Assembly (NCBI GenBank): GCA_025330725.1
Contig: JAIWND010000012.1
Coordinates: 620,001-684,000 of the forward strand
Direction of reading: 5' to 3'
Origin: Chlamydoabsidia padenii
Taxonomy: Eukaryota > Mucoromycota > Mucoromycetes > Mucorales > Cunninghamellaceae
DNA: 64,000 bases
Shown one piece after another: positions 20,875 through 31,601 of the stretch; the first letter of the stretch is position 1, and each line of letters opens with the position of its first letter. The notes below the pieces were generated by a model. That model did not search any database and was not told where the DNA came from. It worked only from the letters and a program-made list of their open reading frames with translations. Made by a program: the position numbers and the translations under genes.

Positions 20875-22522
20875 CTAAAATTCCCATTTGTGCAAGTTTT
20901 CATCCATAAAAAAGTCCACCATCGATTTAACCCGAGACCCAGCAGGATTTTTCGGTTTGAGATCCTTGATACAATAGGCGATCTCCGGTGTGAACGACGA
21001 ATTGCGTTTGATGAGTGCTACGTTTGTTCGTGGTGTGAATGTGGTTAAGGATTGTGTTTTAGCAAGGTATTCAAAGCGCTGTTTTAGATTGCCCACTTGA
21101 GGTGACTTTGAACGTGTCATGGTAGATGAATCCATGGGATCAAGTGAAGAGTCGAATTGTGTTGCGCTGCTGTTGGAAGGTACTGCTGTCGCTGCCACCT
21201 CTTTATCGTAATCGCTTTCTCTTGTATGTTGAGAGGAAGAAGAAGAGGAGAGAGTATCGATTGATTCCGTTGCCTGAGGTGTAATAATGTCATTGTCATT
21301 AGCCAAAGTGGTGGGCATTGTTTGTTGAGTAGGATGATTCATGTTACCCTCGATTGTTGGTTCTACCTTTATATCTTTTTCATCAATGATCTGTGAGTCA
21401 TCAATAGAGCTGGAAGAGGTCGCTGCGCCCTTTTGTTTATACGATCCATCGACTGTAGTGTTGCTGCTGCCCATGTGAGATAAACGTTTTCTGTTGAGAG
21501 GCACTGCGCCAGGATATCGAGACACTACCCGCTTGCTAGTAAGACCAAAGGATTCTATTCGTTTTGCATTACTGTTTTTCACTTGCGTCTACCCCACCAA
21601 ATAATATAAAGTTAGTAAACATTGATTATGATTCAAGACCAGTTTACCTTTGATGTTGATCGCAAAGAGGAGGTCTCGGTGGAATCAGTTGATTGGTTGG
21701 ATTTAGTTGCTGGAGATACTGCACCAAGAGATGACCTTGGATGACGCTTAGTCATGGGTTGCTTGGTCAAGGGGGTTGTTTTCCTCGTTTCAGACACAGG
21801 GGCAGAGCGGGAATTCGGCGATTGGTGCTTCCTTGTTGTTGCTGCTACGCCAACTGGTTTGATATATTTAGATTGCTTGCTGGATGTGGGCTTTTGAGAG
21901 GCAGAGTTGAGTAAAGATCCAGGACCGGTAGTATCCAATAAAATTGACAGATTTTGTAACCAAAGAAAATCATGCTGAGCTTCCTTTTCAGACCCGCTTG
22001 CATGACATACATTGCGAACCAGATCCAATCCATAAGTGGCACGCAAACTACAATAAAGAAGAAGAAGAAGAGTGTCTTTATTATTAATAACACATGTTGC
22101 ATTGCTCATATAAGCCTGTTAATGTTTTAATACCTTTGTGGAGAGACTTTTTTTGCTTGTTCAGGATTTGGAGGGCCTACATAGTTTAACCACCGTTTGA
22201 TCACGTTTGTTCCTTCCAAGATAAAGATGTAGATAGGACGACTAAGAAAAAGCATGACAAAAAGTCAGTTAAAGGATATATATATATAGTGTGTGTGTGT
22301 GTGTGTGTGTGCGTACTCTTACCTGCTTATCCAAGCGGCATCTTCTGCATTGTTACTATATAAAAGTATGGCTTGATCCAAAGTGATTTTGAGTTCCAGT
22401 TCGAATGTCACCTTCCAATACTTGTTCGATTTGATGAGTGCCATTAGTTCAGTTGATCGGTCAACACCATCAGGTTTCAAGAAGCCCACCGTTTTCTGTT
22501 GCGATTGAGGTAAGTATACCAT
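20875..22522 (-). CDS. Nucleoside diphosphate kinase-domain protein with long Ser/Thr-rich tail
   Basis: Exons 22522-22323, 22241-22134, 22047-21648, 21588-20875 give 473 residues from the ATG at 22522. Residues 8-135 form an NDK domain: TVGFLKPDGV (nucleotide-binding Lys), RPIYIFILEG, GPPNPEQA, LRATYGLDLVRNVCHAS with the catalytic-type His, and SEKEAQHDF. The rest is low complexity, rich in S, T, K and P, and ends in a short conserved-looking stretch (PEIAYCIKDLKPKNP ... VDFFMDENLHKWEF). Classic NDKs are about 150 residues, so this resembles the divergent NME5/8-type group. The frame is open upstream of 22522 through EDDPWDN, and acceptor-like AG precedes it; a short 5' exon (for example 22818-22781, MEDVHFQSPMPS) may exist but could not be joined in frame. 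Confidence 0.7.
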
Positions 22523-23186
22523 ATTGTCCCAAGGATCGTCTTCTAACGCGTTTCAAATGGAAGAAAGGAGATCTAGTAATGACATGAGATTAGGAATTAG
22601 TATCACAAAAGATTCATGGTTTGCCAATCGAGTTGTGTACTATACTTGTGCAAATACTTTTAACGTTTATTACCTTTAAATAAGAGAAAGAGGAGAGTTT
22701 ATTAATATTTAAAGAAAAGAGAAGAGAAAGAGAGAAAGAACGAAAAAAGAAAAAGGGGAAGAAATTTTTAATTTTATAACCTGGAGGGCATCGGCGATTG
22801 AAAATGGACATCCTCCATGAAACGCCTGGCTGCAGTCTATTCAAAGGAGACACACATGAGGGATAAAAAGTATCAAGTTTATTCACAGATCTCTTTATGT
22901 ATCAGAACTAAAAATGATTCATTTCATTATGTTATGTATGACATTGTATTCGTGAAATGAAAAAAGAGATCCCGTTTGATTTATTAAACACCAGTCGACT
23001 GAGTCTGGCATTGTATTCTACTTTCTCTCTTTTCAACACAAATCAAATTGATTTAGCTTGATACGGTAAAGGATCTTGTTTATGTAAGAGTCTTTATGAT
23101 TTCGATACTCATCAGCTTTCTTCTTAAGGAATATTGTTGCAAATAACATTCTATCTACTCTATGATTTGTAATACTTTTCTCATTG

Positions 23187-23235
<49 letters not shown>

Positions 23236-23863
23236 TCTCCTTGGCTGAACAACCTGTTTTTGGTGATATTGTCAAACCTGTGCAAGTGCATACTATATCC
23301 AAAACATCTAAAAGTATGCATATATTAACACTTGATTGATGTTGTCCATCTCAAAAGGACTTTTTGTTATCAGGGGCAGGACTATGGATTGTCACTTTGC
23401 ATTATCTGTCATATGTAAAGAAGAATATAAACCCAGATTACATAGACACTCTACCTGAATCACCATAGTCTGATTATTACAAAATTCAATCTCTTCTCTT
23501 TGTATTATCAACCATTCATTATATTACTACCACTTTATGCAATAAAACATTATCAACCAATGATAGGCCAGGTTCATTGGCCAATCACAATCGCAGGATT
23601 TTTTATTTTTTATTTTGTTGGATTCCGTCCCCTCATTTTTCATTTTTCACTCTCTCTCTCTCTCTCTCTCTCTTTTAACACATTCAACAAACCCAGTTGC
23701 TCTTTACTTTTATTTACGCCCTCTCTTCTATATCCCTAATATTCCTCTCTTTATCCATACCCTCTTTTGACCTTTTACAATTAACGGTCTTCCTTGACTC
23801 CATTCTTATCTTTTACTTTCCCCTGTCTTTATTGTTTTATCCTTTTTATTGTATCCAGCTACC
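22523..23863. other. Intergenic with (A)47 tract and simple repeats
   Basis: Holds possible 5' exons of the NDK-domain gene (22600-22820), a (GA)n-rich stretch (22680-22770), a 47-nt A-run, a short open piece after it (frame reading SLAEQPVFGDIVKPVQVHT, about 23236-23295) that I cannot assign, and a (CT)n repeat at about 23650-23671. Confidence 0.4.
23187..23233. repeat. (A)47 tract
   Basis: Longest homopolymer in the window. It could be the relic of a retroposed poly(A) tail, but no retroelement sequence or target duplication was recognised beside it. Confidence 0.9.
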
Positions 23864-24610
23864 ATGACGTCTTACTCAACCCGCCATTTTACCTCTGCTC
23901 ACTACACTGCTCATCATACAACATGGACGAGACCTCAATCTTTAAACGGACGGGAAACACTTGTCGAATCTTCTTATGACTTTTACGATACTATCATCAC
24001 CACACAGTCAGTCGACCACACTTCCACTTCTTCACTCTCCTCCATGACTTGTATGTTTCCCAACACTATGGAAGCAGAAACTGACGTTACGAATTCCATC
24101 CAGCAACCACAAATCGAATCAACAAAGCACCAACGCTCCTTACATGTGCCCTTGTTTGAAAATACTAGTGATTGGGATACACCTGTAACGAAACAAATAC
24201 CAGTACTAACACCGGCTCCAAGACCATGTCACTGGCCAGGTAAGAACGACAAAAATAAATAAAAGGGGATGGGTGGTGGGAGGGGGGAGGGGAACAACGA
24301 TAATAAAGTAGGATGGCAATATGACCGAATATGACCTCACTCATCATGTATTCTTCTTGATATTGTTAGGTGGTATTCGTTTGATGATGAAGATCATACT
24401 TTGGTTCTCACTCATTAGCTGGGTTTATAAAGTATACTCTTGTGTCGACTTGAAACAAATGCCTACCGAACGACTTTATGCGGTGGATCCAGGTGCCCCT
24501 ATCAATGTATGGATACCTGTAAGTGTTACAGCCAAACATGAAAACAAAAACAAAAAAAGGTCATATCTCACATTGCTTACTCTTCTCTCTCTCTCTCTCT
24601 CTCTATCTAT

Positions 24611-24649
<39 letters not shown>

Positions 24650-24768
24650 CATAGGTATTTCAATGGACTTGCTGGAAACAAGGGTGGTTTGGAAACTATC
24701 CAACATCAACATTATGGATAATTGGTACCACGATCGGTCTTTACTGGTTGCATTGGAAAAGGCATTGA
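23864..24768 (+). CDS. Small predicted membrane protein, unknown function
   Basis: Three exons: 23864-24239, 24370-24518, 24655-24768; 212 residues with consistent phases (1, 0). Residues 1-125 are hydrophilic, Ser/Thr rich. Two C-terminal hydrophobic segments follow: LMMKIILWFSLISWVYKVY and STLWIIGTTIGLYWLHW, separated by about 45 residues with CVDLKQMPTERLYAVDPG and an aromatic stretch WTCWKQGWFGNYP. The last residues are WKRH. The family is not recognised. The second intron contains CT and ATCT microsatellites. Start chosen as the ATG after the CT-rich leader. Confidence 0.65.
24590..24649. repeat. (CT)n and (ATCT)n microsatellite inside an intron
   Basis: CT dinucleotide run followed by about nine ATCT/ATTT units, lying wholly in the last intron of the small membrane-protein gene, close to the acceptor. 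Confidence 0.85.
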
Positions 24769-25521
24769 TCCTTTTCCCCCTCTTGCTGACTTTAAAAATC
24801 ACAATGGTCAAGGTATACATATACACAAATATCTCCAGGATGGAACCGGGCTGAATACCATGTCATGCCGCTTGGATCATGTTACCAATGAAGTGGGTAA
24901 GTGATCCCATTACCTTCTTCTCCTTTAACTTGTACTTCTTCTTTTTTTTACTATTTAGTAGGCATCGATCCCCTATAGCGTGGTATTCCTTCTGACATGT
25001 AGGCCTTCGCAACACTTATTATAGTCATATATAGTTTAGATCTTTTACTATAGCAGTTTTTGTATATTTGAATCCTTTTCATAAATAAAATAAAATCATC
25101 ATCGACCCCTTTTTTTATGCTTTATGCTGTATCATGTAGTCATTTTAGTTTATTACCTTTGGTTAGTCAGCGTCGGGCGGTAATTAGAAACCATCGGTGA
25201 TTCAAATATTTCTTCCAATGAAAAGCGGGTAAAGGGTTATGTATACATTTGGATATAAAAAAGTTTTTTTTTTTTTTTTTTTTTTTGTTTCCCTTTTCTT
25301 CTTTATCTCTCTCTTTTTACACAAAGAAAAGAATTACTGTAGCATCCGGGTCACTGGCCACCAATCAACATATTACGAAAAGCGCTCTACTTATTTGATC
25401 ACTTACCACCTACACTTACCTTCTATTCTATTCTTAACATATCTTCCCTCTTCTTATTCTCCACCACCCTTATTCTATTGACCCATATTACTCTTATTCA
25501 ATCATCTCTTCTTTTTAAACA
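24769..25521. other. Intergenic, membrane-protein gene to CYS3-type bZIP
   Basis: AATAAAATAAAATC near 25084 is a probable polyadenylation signal. A T-run at about 25265-25286 precedes the bZIP gene. Pyrimidine-rich leader. No independent ORF supported. Confidence 0.5.
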
Positions 25522-25777
25522 ATGACTGACTACTTTTATAATTCCTATCTCTCTCCTTTGGATGCCTTGGCTTTTGATATTGCTCAAACTCCCTCTGAAA
25601 CTGATCAAGAAACTGCTGCTGCTGAACTTGCTCTTTGGGTAAGTTTGATCCCAACTTATATATATATATATATACTAACCTTCTTCTTTTCTGTCATAAT
25701 AGAGCAATGCCCAATTCACCTTTGATGTTAAACCTGGTCAAGGTATTGAAGACGATGAAAAGATCTCTGGAACTACT

Positions 25778-25809
<32 letters not shown>

Positions 25810-26457
25810 GGCGGAAGCACAAGATAACGACCCTATCACTTATGAAAAACTAGTGAATTATCTTGATTATGAACTTCCTCAGCAACAGCAACAAAAGCAA
25901 CAACAAATCAAGTCGGATCGTTTGATGCCTCGACCTTTGCAGCAGCAACATCCATTGACTGTCCCACCAACCCCTTCCTTCATTCCCATGACCGGTCGTC
26001 AACTCTTGCCCAAGCCAACCATGATGGATCCTCTTCAATTGGCTTCCTTGTTGACTACTCCTCTGAACTTGATCAATCCTACGGTGACTCCCAAGAAACA
26101 ACGCAAGAAATCTACTGGGGCTGTGAAACGTGAACGGGACGAAGATGTCAATGATGAACTCTCTTTGGCTGAAGAAGACAAGGTAGGATGATCTTTTATG
26201 TTGATACTCCATGTATACTAACTCTCCCTCTCCCTCTCTTTCTTTCTTTCTATTTATAGCGTAAACGCAATACGGCTGCTTCTGCTCGATTCCGTATCAA
26301 GAAGAAGCTGCGGGAACAAGCTATGGAACAAACGGTGCGCGATATGACCAAGAAATCCGACTTTTTGCAAGGCCGTGTCAATGATCTGGAATTGGAAGTC
26401 AAGTGGTTACGTAGTTTATTGACTGAAAAGGACCTGACTGTCAAGAACAACGCATAG
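25522..26457 (+). CDS. CYS3/MetR-type bZIP transcription factor
   Basis: Three exons: 25522-25638, 25703-26182, 26260-26457; 264 residues. The last exon encodes the whole bZIP: KRNTAASARFRIKKKLREQA then a zipper (LQGRVNDLELEVKWLRSLL). N-T-A-A-S-A-R-F-R with K-W-L-R in the zipper is characteristic of Neurospora CYS-3/Aspergillus MetR and the wider Gcn4-like set, which activate sulfur-acquisition genes. The N-terminal part is acidic and Gln rich with runs of Thr/Asn and Gln, plausibly an activation domain. The whole DNA-binding domain is bounded by an intron, as in many fungal bZIPs. Confidence 0.88.
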
Positions 26458-26886
26458 AATCAAGAAAATGAAGAAATCTGGGTGGAGAAGGGGATCTCAT
26501 TATACTTAGTATAGAATAGAAGGTTTGGATGGGTTGGTATAGTTGATCAGTCTCCCATTCTATATATTATATATAATCTCTCTCTCTGTCTTCTTCTCTT
26601 TGTACTTTATACTAGTTTTATTAATTAAATAAAAGCAACAATAAAATATACGATGTTTAAAAGTGGTTGAAAGAAATGATCAAAAGCAATCATACATCAA
26701 AAAGTCAGTGCTGGGGAGATCGTACGATTTTTAGGATTATGTCTAGATGTAGTCAATCAAATCAATAAAAAATAAATGATACGAAAAGATGGGGTCTTTA
26801 TTAAACGTCAAATGGTTATGGTATTTAGGTTAAAAGCCAAGCACCAAGTCCCTTGTGTCAATCTGTCCGAACTTGCGACTACGCCT

Positions 26887-27110
26887 AACTGGCCGTAGAA
26901 TACAGGCCAACTATCTGCTTAACTTTCTCCTGCCCAACTGGCCGTGGAATTCAGGCCAACTTTTCGCCCAACTTTCTCCTGCCCAACTGGCCTGTGCCGC
27001 CCGCAATTCGCCCGTGAAAAAATAACCCCCCCCCCCAATTTTTTCACCCAAGTTGGTCTGAATTCTACGCCCAACTTTCTGCCCAGCATTTTTCCTGCCC
27101 AGTTCCCACT
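26887..27110. repeat. 49-bp tandem repeat with degenerate flanking units
   Basis: Two near-identical units (26887-26935 and 26936-26984) beginning AACTGGCCGTRGAAT and ending CTTTCTCCTGCCC. More diverged units follow to about 27110 (AAGTTGGTCTGAATTCTACG ... CCTGCCCAG). Locally GC-richer than the surroundings. Confidence 0.75.
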
Positions 27111-27115
27111 TCGTG

Positions 27116-27565
27116 TTCAAATCCCGCTTTACCTTGATTCCTTACTAAGATTTTGGATGGGCTCTCCTCGCTCCCTTGTTAAAGGATGGTAAAGATTAAA
27201 ATGGTGATGTGAATACTATAACCCATTTCCAATATATTTTACCACAAAAGTCAAGCACCAGGACCCTTGTGCTAGTCAGTTCAAGCTTGCAATGAGTTTT
27301 ACCTGTCTTTTGCAAGAAAAAAGGACGAAGACTATTTTTTTTACAGACAGAAGCAAAAATCATTTTCAAATCCCGTCAGTTCCTAGTCAGAGTTGGAAGG
27401 AACTTCGCCGATCCGTTGTCAACGGATGCTAATGATTAAAGTGGCCATGTGGATACTATGACCCATTTCCAACATACTTTACCGCAAGTTCAAGTAACAA
27501 GACCCTTTTGTTGGTATGTTTAGGCTTGCAATGACTTTTACCTTTCCTTTATGATAGACGAAAGA
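27116..27565. repeat. Tandem duplication of a ~245-bp non-coding unit
   Basis: Unit A (27116 on) and unit B (27365 on) each start with TTCAAATCCCG, then about 65 bp later share GGATG-TAA-GATTAAA-TGG--ATGTG-ATACTAT (27184 and 27424, offset 240), CCCATTTCCAA-ATA and AA-ACCCTT. A partial third copy of the last segment (CCAAGCACCAAGTCCCTTGTG) lies near 26837, and a box-like TTTTCAAACGCCG follows at about 27573. Confidence 0.65.
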
Positions 27566-28225
27566 AAACTTCATTTTCAAACGCCGAACACCAAAATTCA
27601 ATACGCCTAGCAATTCCCGATTTGGGGGCATGATCATGGAGGGGAAGCGTTGTCAGTCGAGATTTCGATACTCGTTGTAGAGCCCAAGTTTACAGTATAT
27701 ATGCAGTCTCTCTCCACCCAGCTTCTCTCATGCCCCCTCTTTGCGAGGGCACTCCATTCCATTTCTATTACTATCAACACATTGTTGCGCAAAAAGCGGG
27801 ATTTCGAAATTTTATGATGTCCGTATGATTTGGCGTTTTTAAAAAACAACAGCAGGATTTTAATTATATAGAAAAAGTGTTTTGTTGTACTGTATCTGCA
27901 CTACTGTTACATTTTAACTATTAGTTTAAATCAATAGCTATGACAAAAAGATTCTTTAAAAAGACTGGGATTAAAACGGGGATTAAAAGACGTTGAGTTC
28001 AAGATATAATAGTTCTATCATTTTTTATAAGAGAGGATCTTTATCTTTGTCTTTGTTTAGTTATTTTGTCATTCTCTTGTTTAAACATTGGTTATATTCA
28101 ACATAAAAGAACGCTATTAATAAAATACCATTTCAACAATGCCCAATTGTTATGTCTCTTTTTTTTATATATCTTTGATGGTTCTAGTAGGGGTAAAGTG
28201 TTTTGTCAGCTTTTACCCTGGAATA

Positions 28226-28235
28226 TTCAAATCCC
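28226..28235. promoter_or_regulatory. TTCAAATCCC box upstream of PEX10
   Basis: Ten-base match to the recurrent box, 85 bp before the ATG at 28320. Confidence 0.4.
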
Positions 28236-28319
28236 TACATACCCCACATACAAAATCTGGATTTTTTTTTTTTTCATGTGGGTGGCTCTTTTTTACTTTG
28301 TAAAAAAAAAAAAAAAAAC

Positions 28320-29877
28320 ATGTCGTCTTCCAATCCTTCTGCAACACCATTGGTCTCTGATTCTCGATCACCACCTGCTCCACCACCTCTCTCACTCTCC
28401 TTCCCTTTTGGCGCACAACCCGATATTAGTAAGTCGATTATGATAACCTTTGTAAACTACATCCACTTGTCTGCTAACCACTCTGTTTCATATTATCTTG
28501 TAGTTCGAGCCAATCAAAAGGATGTTTACTACCAATCAATTCTACAAGAACAAGTATCTCGTGTTTGCCAACAGTTTTTAGGTAAGTAAAGATTGTTAAC
28601 GATGACATCCTTTGACCAATTCTCCTTTTATATTAGGTGCTCGAAGACAACATCTTTGGCAGAAGGAAATCAATGTACTTTCTGACTTTTGCTACTATGG
28701 TCTGACAACGCTATTAGGTAAGGACTTTGACAATAAAACTTGATGGAACCTGCTAAGGAACTTTTTTTTTTTGTTTTTATTATACATGTTAGGAACACAA
28801 ACGTTGGGTGAAGAATACTGTGACCTGGTACAAATTAACCAATATGCCGAAACATACCCAGGTGTTATAGTAAGTCCTAAAGAAGAGTTAGAAGGAAGGT
28901 TGGAAGGAGGTCAGAAGGAAACTAACTTCATTGTATGGTTGAAATAGCGTCGATTCACCTTGGTTTTTGTGCAAACACTTTTACCTTACATCTACACTAA
29001 AGGAGTAGCTGAAATCAAGAAACAAGGTCAACGGAATAGACGAGGTGGACGACAACAGGATACCGTGGAACTGGGAACTATATCTATGAAAGATCGAATT
29101 CGACTATTTGTACAAAACACTTTGCCGACTTTACAAGAATTTGTAGTCAAGAACATTCGCCCTGTCCATTTGGCGATCTTTTACTTCTTTGGTGCTTACT
29201 ACAACTTTTCGAAAAGATTGACAGGGATCCGATATGTAAGTTGTAAAAGGGGTGGGGAATTTTAACTAGGATATTAATTGATTAATTCTTTTTTTTCTTC
29301 TAGCTATTTACACGACAACTAGGACCAAATGAACAACGTGCAGGATATGAAGTATTGGGTGTACTGATTGTGGTGCAACTAATGATTCAAGCTGGACTGG
29401 AATTACGGAAACGATGGATACAATACCGAGAAACAACAACGCCTGTTGCTACTTTGATGGAGCAAGAAAAGATCTCAACACAACAAGATGATATGACTAG
29501 TACTGAAAACGAAAACACAACATTGCCTTCTACAGAGGATGATGATGATTTTGATTTTATGAACGCCTTTGACGCCAATAGCGGAGAACACGAATCGACG
29601 GATCCGGAACAAGAACTCTCTTATGAAGCCATGCAAAGACTGAAATGTGCACTATGCTTGGAACCAAGAAAAACGACAACAACTACTCCTTGTGGTCACT
29701 TGTTTTGTTGGAACTGTATTGTTGAATGGTGCCAGAACAAGGTAATGCAACATATTTTATAGTTTGATCTTATCCAATTGTGTACTAACTAATCTTATAT
29801 CCATCATATAGCCTGAATGCCCTCTTTGTCGAAGCCATGTTAACACATCTCACTTGATTCCTTTGAATAACTTTTAG
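28320..29877 (+). CDS. PEX10: Peroxin-10, peroxisomal RING ubiquitin ligase
   Basis: Seven exons: 28320-28428, 28504-28581, 28637-28717, 28793-28869, 28948-29235, 29304-29741, 29812-29877; 378 residues. The N-terminal PEX2/10/12 domain begins [27 protein letters not shown] and includes the typical [23 protein letters not shown]. The C-terminus is a C3HC4 RING ([11 protein letters not shown] ... [13 protein letters not shown] ... CPLCR) with all zinc ligands, split by the last intron. With PEX2 and PEX12 it forms the retrotranslocation channel and ligase that ubiquitinates the import receptor PEX5. The acidic insert DDDDDFDF before the RING is a lineage feature. Length matches fungal Pex10. 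Confidence 0.96.
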
Positions 29878-31601
29878 GTCAACAGAAGATCGCCCTTCAA
29901 TCCCCTTTATATAGTAGATTAGATTGTGTAGTGTTATATATCATTTATGAAATAAACTTGTCCTTTGTATTGCGACTGCAGTATTCGCCTTTTGTCCATG
30001 ATGTATCTTACCGGTGGACTGGACTGGGTTTGTTTTAGGTCCATGGTGTGAATGGGATCACTTTTGTAGAGGGGCTACTTACTCTTCCTATAGCATGAGA
30101 TCCTGCAGCTGGGAGCGAATTGAAATCAAGATGAATCTCTTTTTTCTCTTCATCATTATGGCATATAATATTTGACTCTTGTCATCCTTTGGACATGAGC
30201 TTGTACTGAACTGAATCCTCTGTAGAATGGATACATTATTATCTAGTTGTTTGTTTGATATGATAATAAAAGTCTAAATCTGATATATCTTACTATTGGT
30301 CTATATATTGGCAGGGTTCTACTGTATGTATGTTTGGTATGCTTCACGTCTGTTGTTACTATAATGGATCTATATGATGGCGTCGTCCTGGTCATGAGCA
30401 GAATACTATGTGATAATGAAATTCGGGGGTCGCTCCCTCGAGCGGCATTTGAACTGGAATCTTCGCATGAATAAAAGGAATCGTGAATAATTGAGCCTGC
30501 GTCTACAAAGTATTCAATCAAACGTCGTCAGATACACAAATGACATTACATTGTATGTCTTTAGTATGGATAGCATTGAACCCAGTTTTATTTTGGGTAT
30601 TTTAGTATCTTGTGTATTCACAACAGTCTGGATTTCAAATCCCGCCTAGAGAGAGAGAGAGAGTAACCAGAAAGTATATCCTCTTCACATAGAAATAGTA
30701 ATCATAACTTGATACTGTTCCAACATTAACAGAATATAAATCAAAAGGGTTTGCAAGTTGCCTGAATCATCCAACAGAACCCTGCGTAGTGTAAGGGTTT
30801 ACTTCGGGTAAAAGCCTACCCTTTTATTTCAAATTCCGCAAAAAGGGTCTGCCATTCAAATTAACTTTTTTGATTGGTCATCTGTACATCCATAAAAGAG
30901 ATGTAATTTATTGCGGAGCACTCTAACCATGTTTTAGTAAAGGTAGATTGATAATAAAGAGTACTGGATCCAGTTAGATCCTGTGGGATTTGAATTTTTT
31001 ACCCACACTCTCGATTTGATTGAATGATTTCATGACAGGATCAGCTATAAAAAAAAAGGAACGAATAGTAGTAAACTTTATATTTTCTTGGGGTCATCAA
31101 TTCATACTCCGAACCGAGGAACCAAAAGGAAGAACCCTGACCTACTGTAGTTATAAAACTTTTTTTCATCGACCGATTGCCTTTCCCTAAAGCGTATACC
31201 AAGGTTATACTTGAATCTCAGCTGGGAATAACTTGGAAAGCGGAGGTTGATGATTCCCCACCCCCGCCCCCACTCTCCAAGTAGTACCTACTAGATCAAA
31301 CCCCAACTTTTTCTCTCTTTCCCCTCTTTGTGTAGCTACAAGTATATATGCTTATAATCATAATACATTGTTTTGCATGTACCACCAATATTCAAATCAT
31401 TGGGTTGTTTGGTACAGCAAAGAAAATATAAAGTTTTTGATTTCGGGCTTTACAGTAAAATCCGGGGAAACGGACATTGAATGTTGTTGTCGGGTTGTCA
31501 AAATATGAGTACAAAAACTAGGGAAACAAAGCGGCCGACTTTTTTTTTTTTTTTTTTTTTTTCTGATTCCACTCTTTTTCTTCCCTCCCTCTTTTACATA
31601 A
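29878..31601. other. 1.7-kb intergenic region
   Basis: No gene recognised on either strand. PEX10 3' signal AAATAAA near 29950; a box TTCAAATCCCGCC at 30634-30645; variant TTCAAATTCCGC at about 30828-30839; a GA repeat at about 30651-30663; T-run at about 31541-31562 upstream of the MFS gene. The minus frame 30521-30243 shows no family features. Confidence 0.5.

Larger units (their letters stand above)
26458..28319. other. Intergenic region rich in degenerate repeats
   Basis: No credible gene. Contains a 49-bp tandem repeat (26887-26984 plus degenerate units), a duplicated block of about 245 bp (27116-27565), several TTCAAATCCCG boxes, and the PEX10 promoter with T and A runs just before 28320. 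Confidence 0.6.

Noticed and set aside
23187..23233. Retrotransposon insertion marked by the long A-tract
   Set aside because: No reverse transcriptase sequence, no target-site duplication, and similar tracts occur in many promoters here.
23033..23302. Minus-strand frame through the A-tract (poly-Phe)
   Set aside because: The frame exists only because of the 47-nt homopolymer, and its start is not an ATG.
24722..24904. Overlapping plus frame at the 3' end of the small membrane-protein gene
   Set aside because: It is in a different frame from the spliced model, which already ends properly at 24768.
30243..30521. 92-codon minus frame in the PEX10-MFS intergenic region
   Set aside because: No ATG-supported start with promoter signals, no recognisable domain, and composition like the surrounding non-coding DNA.
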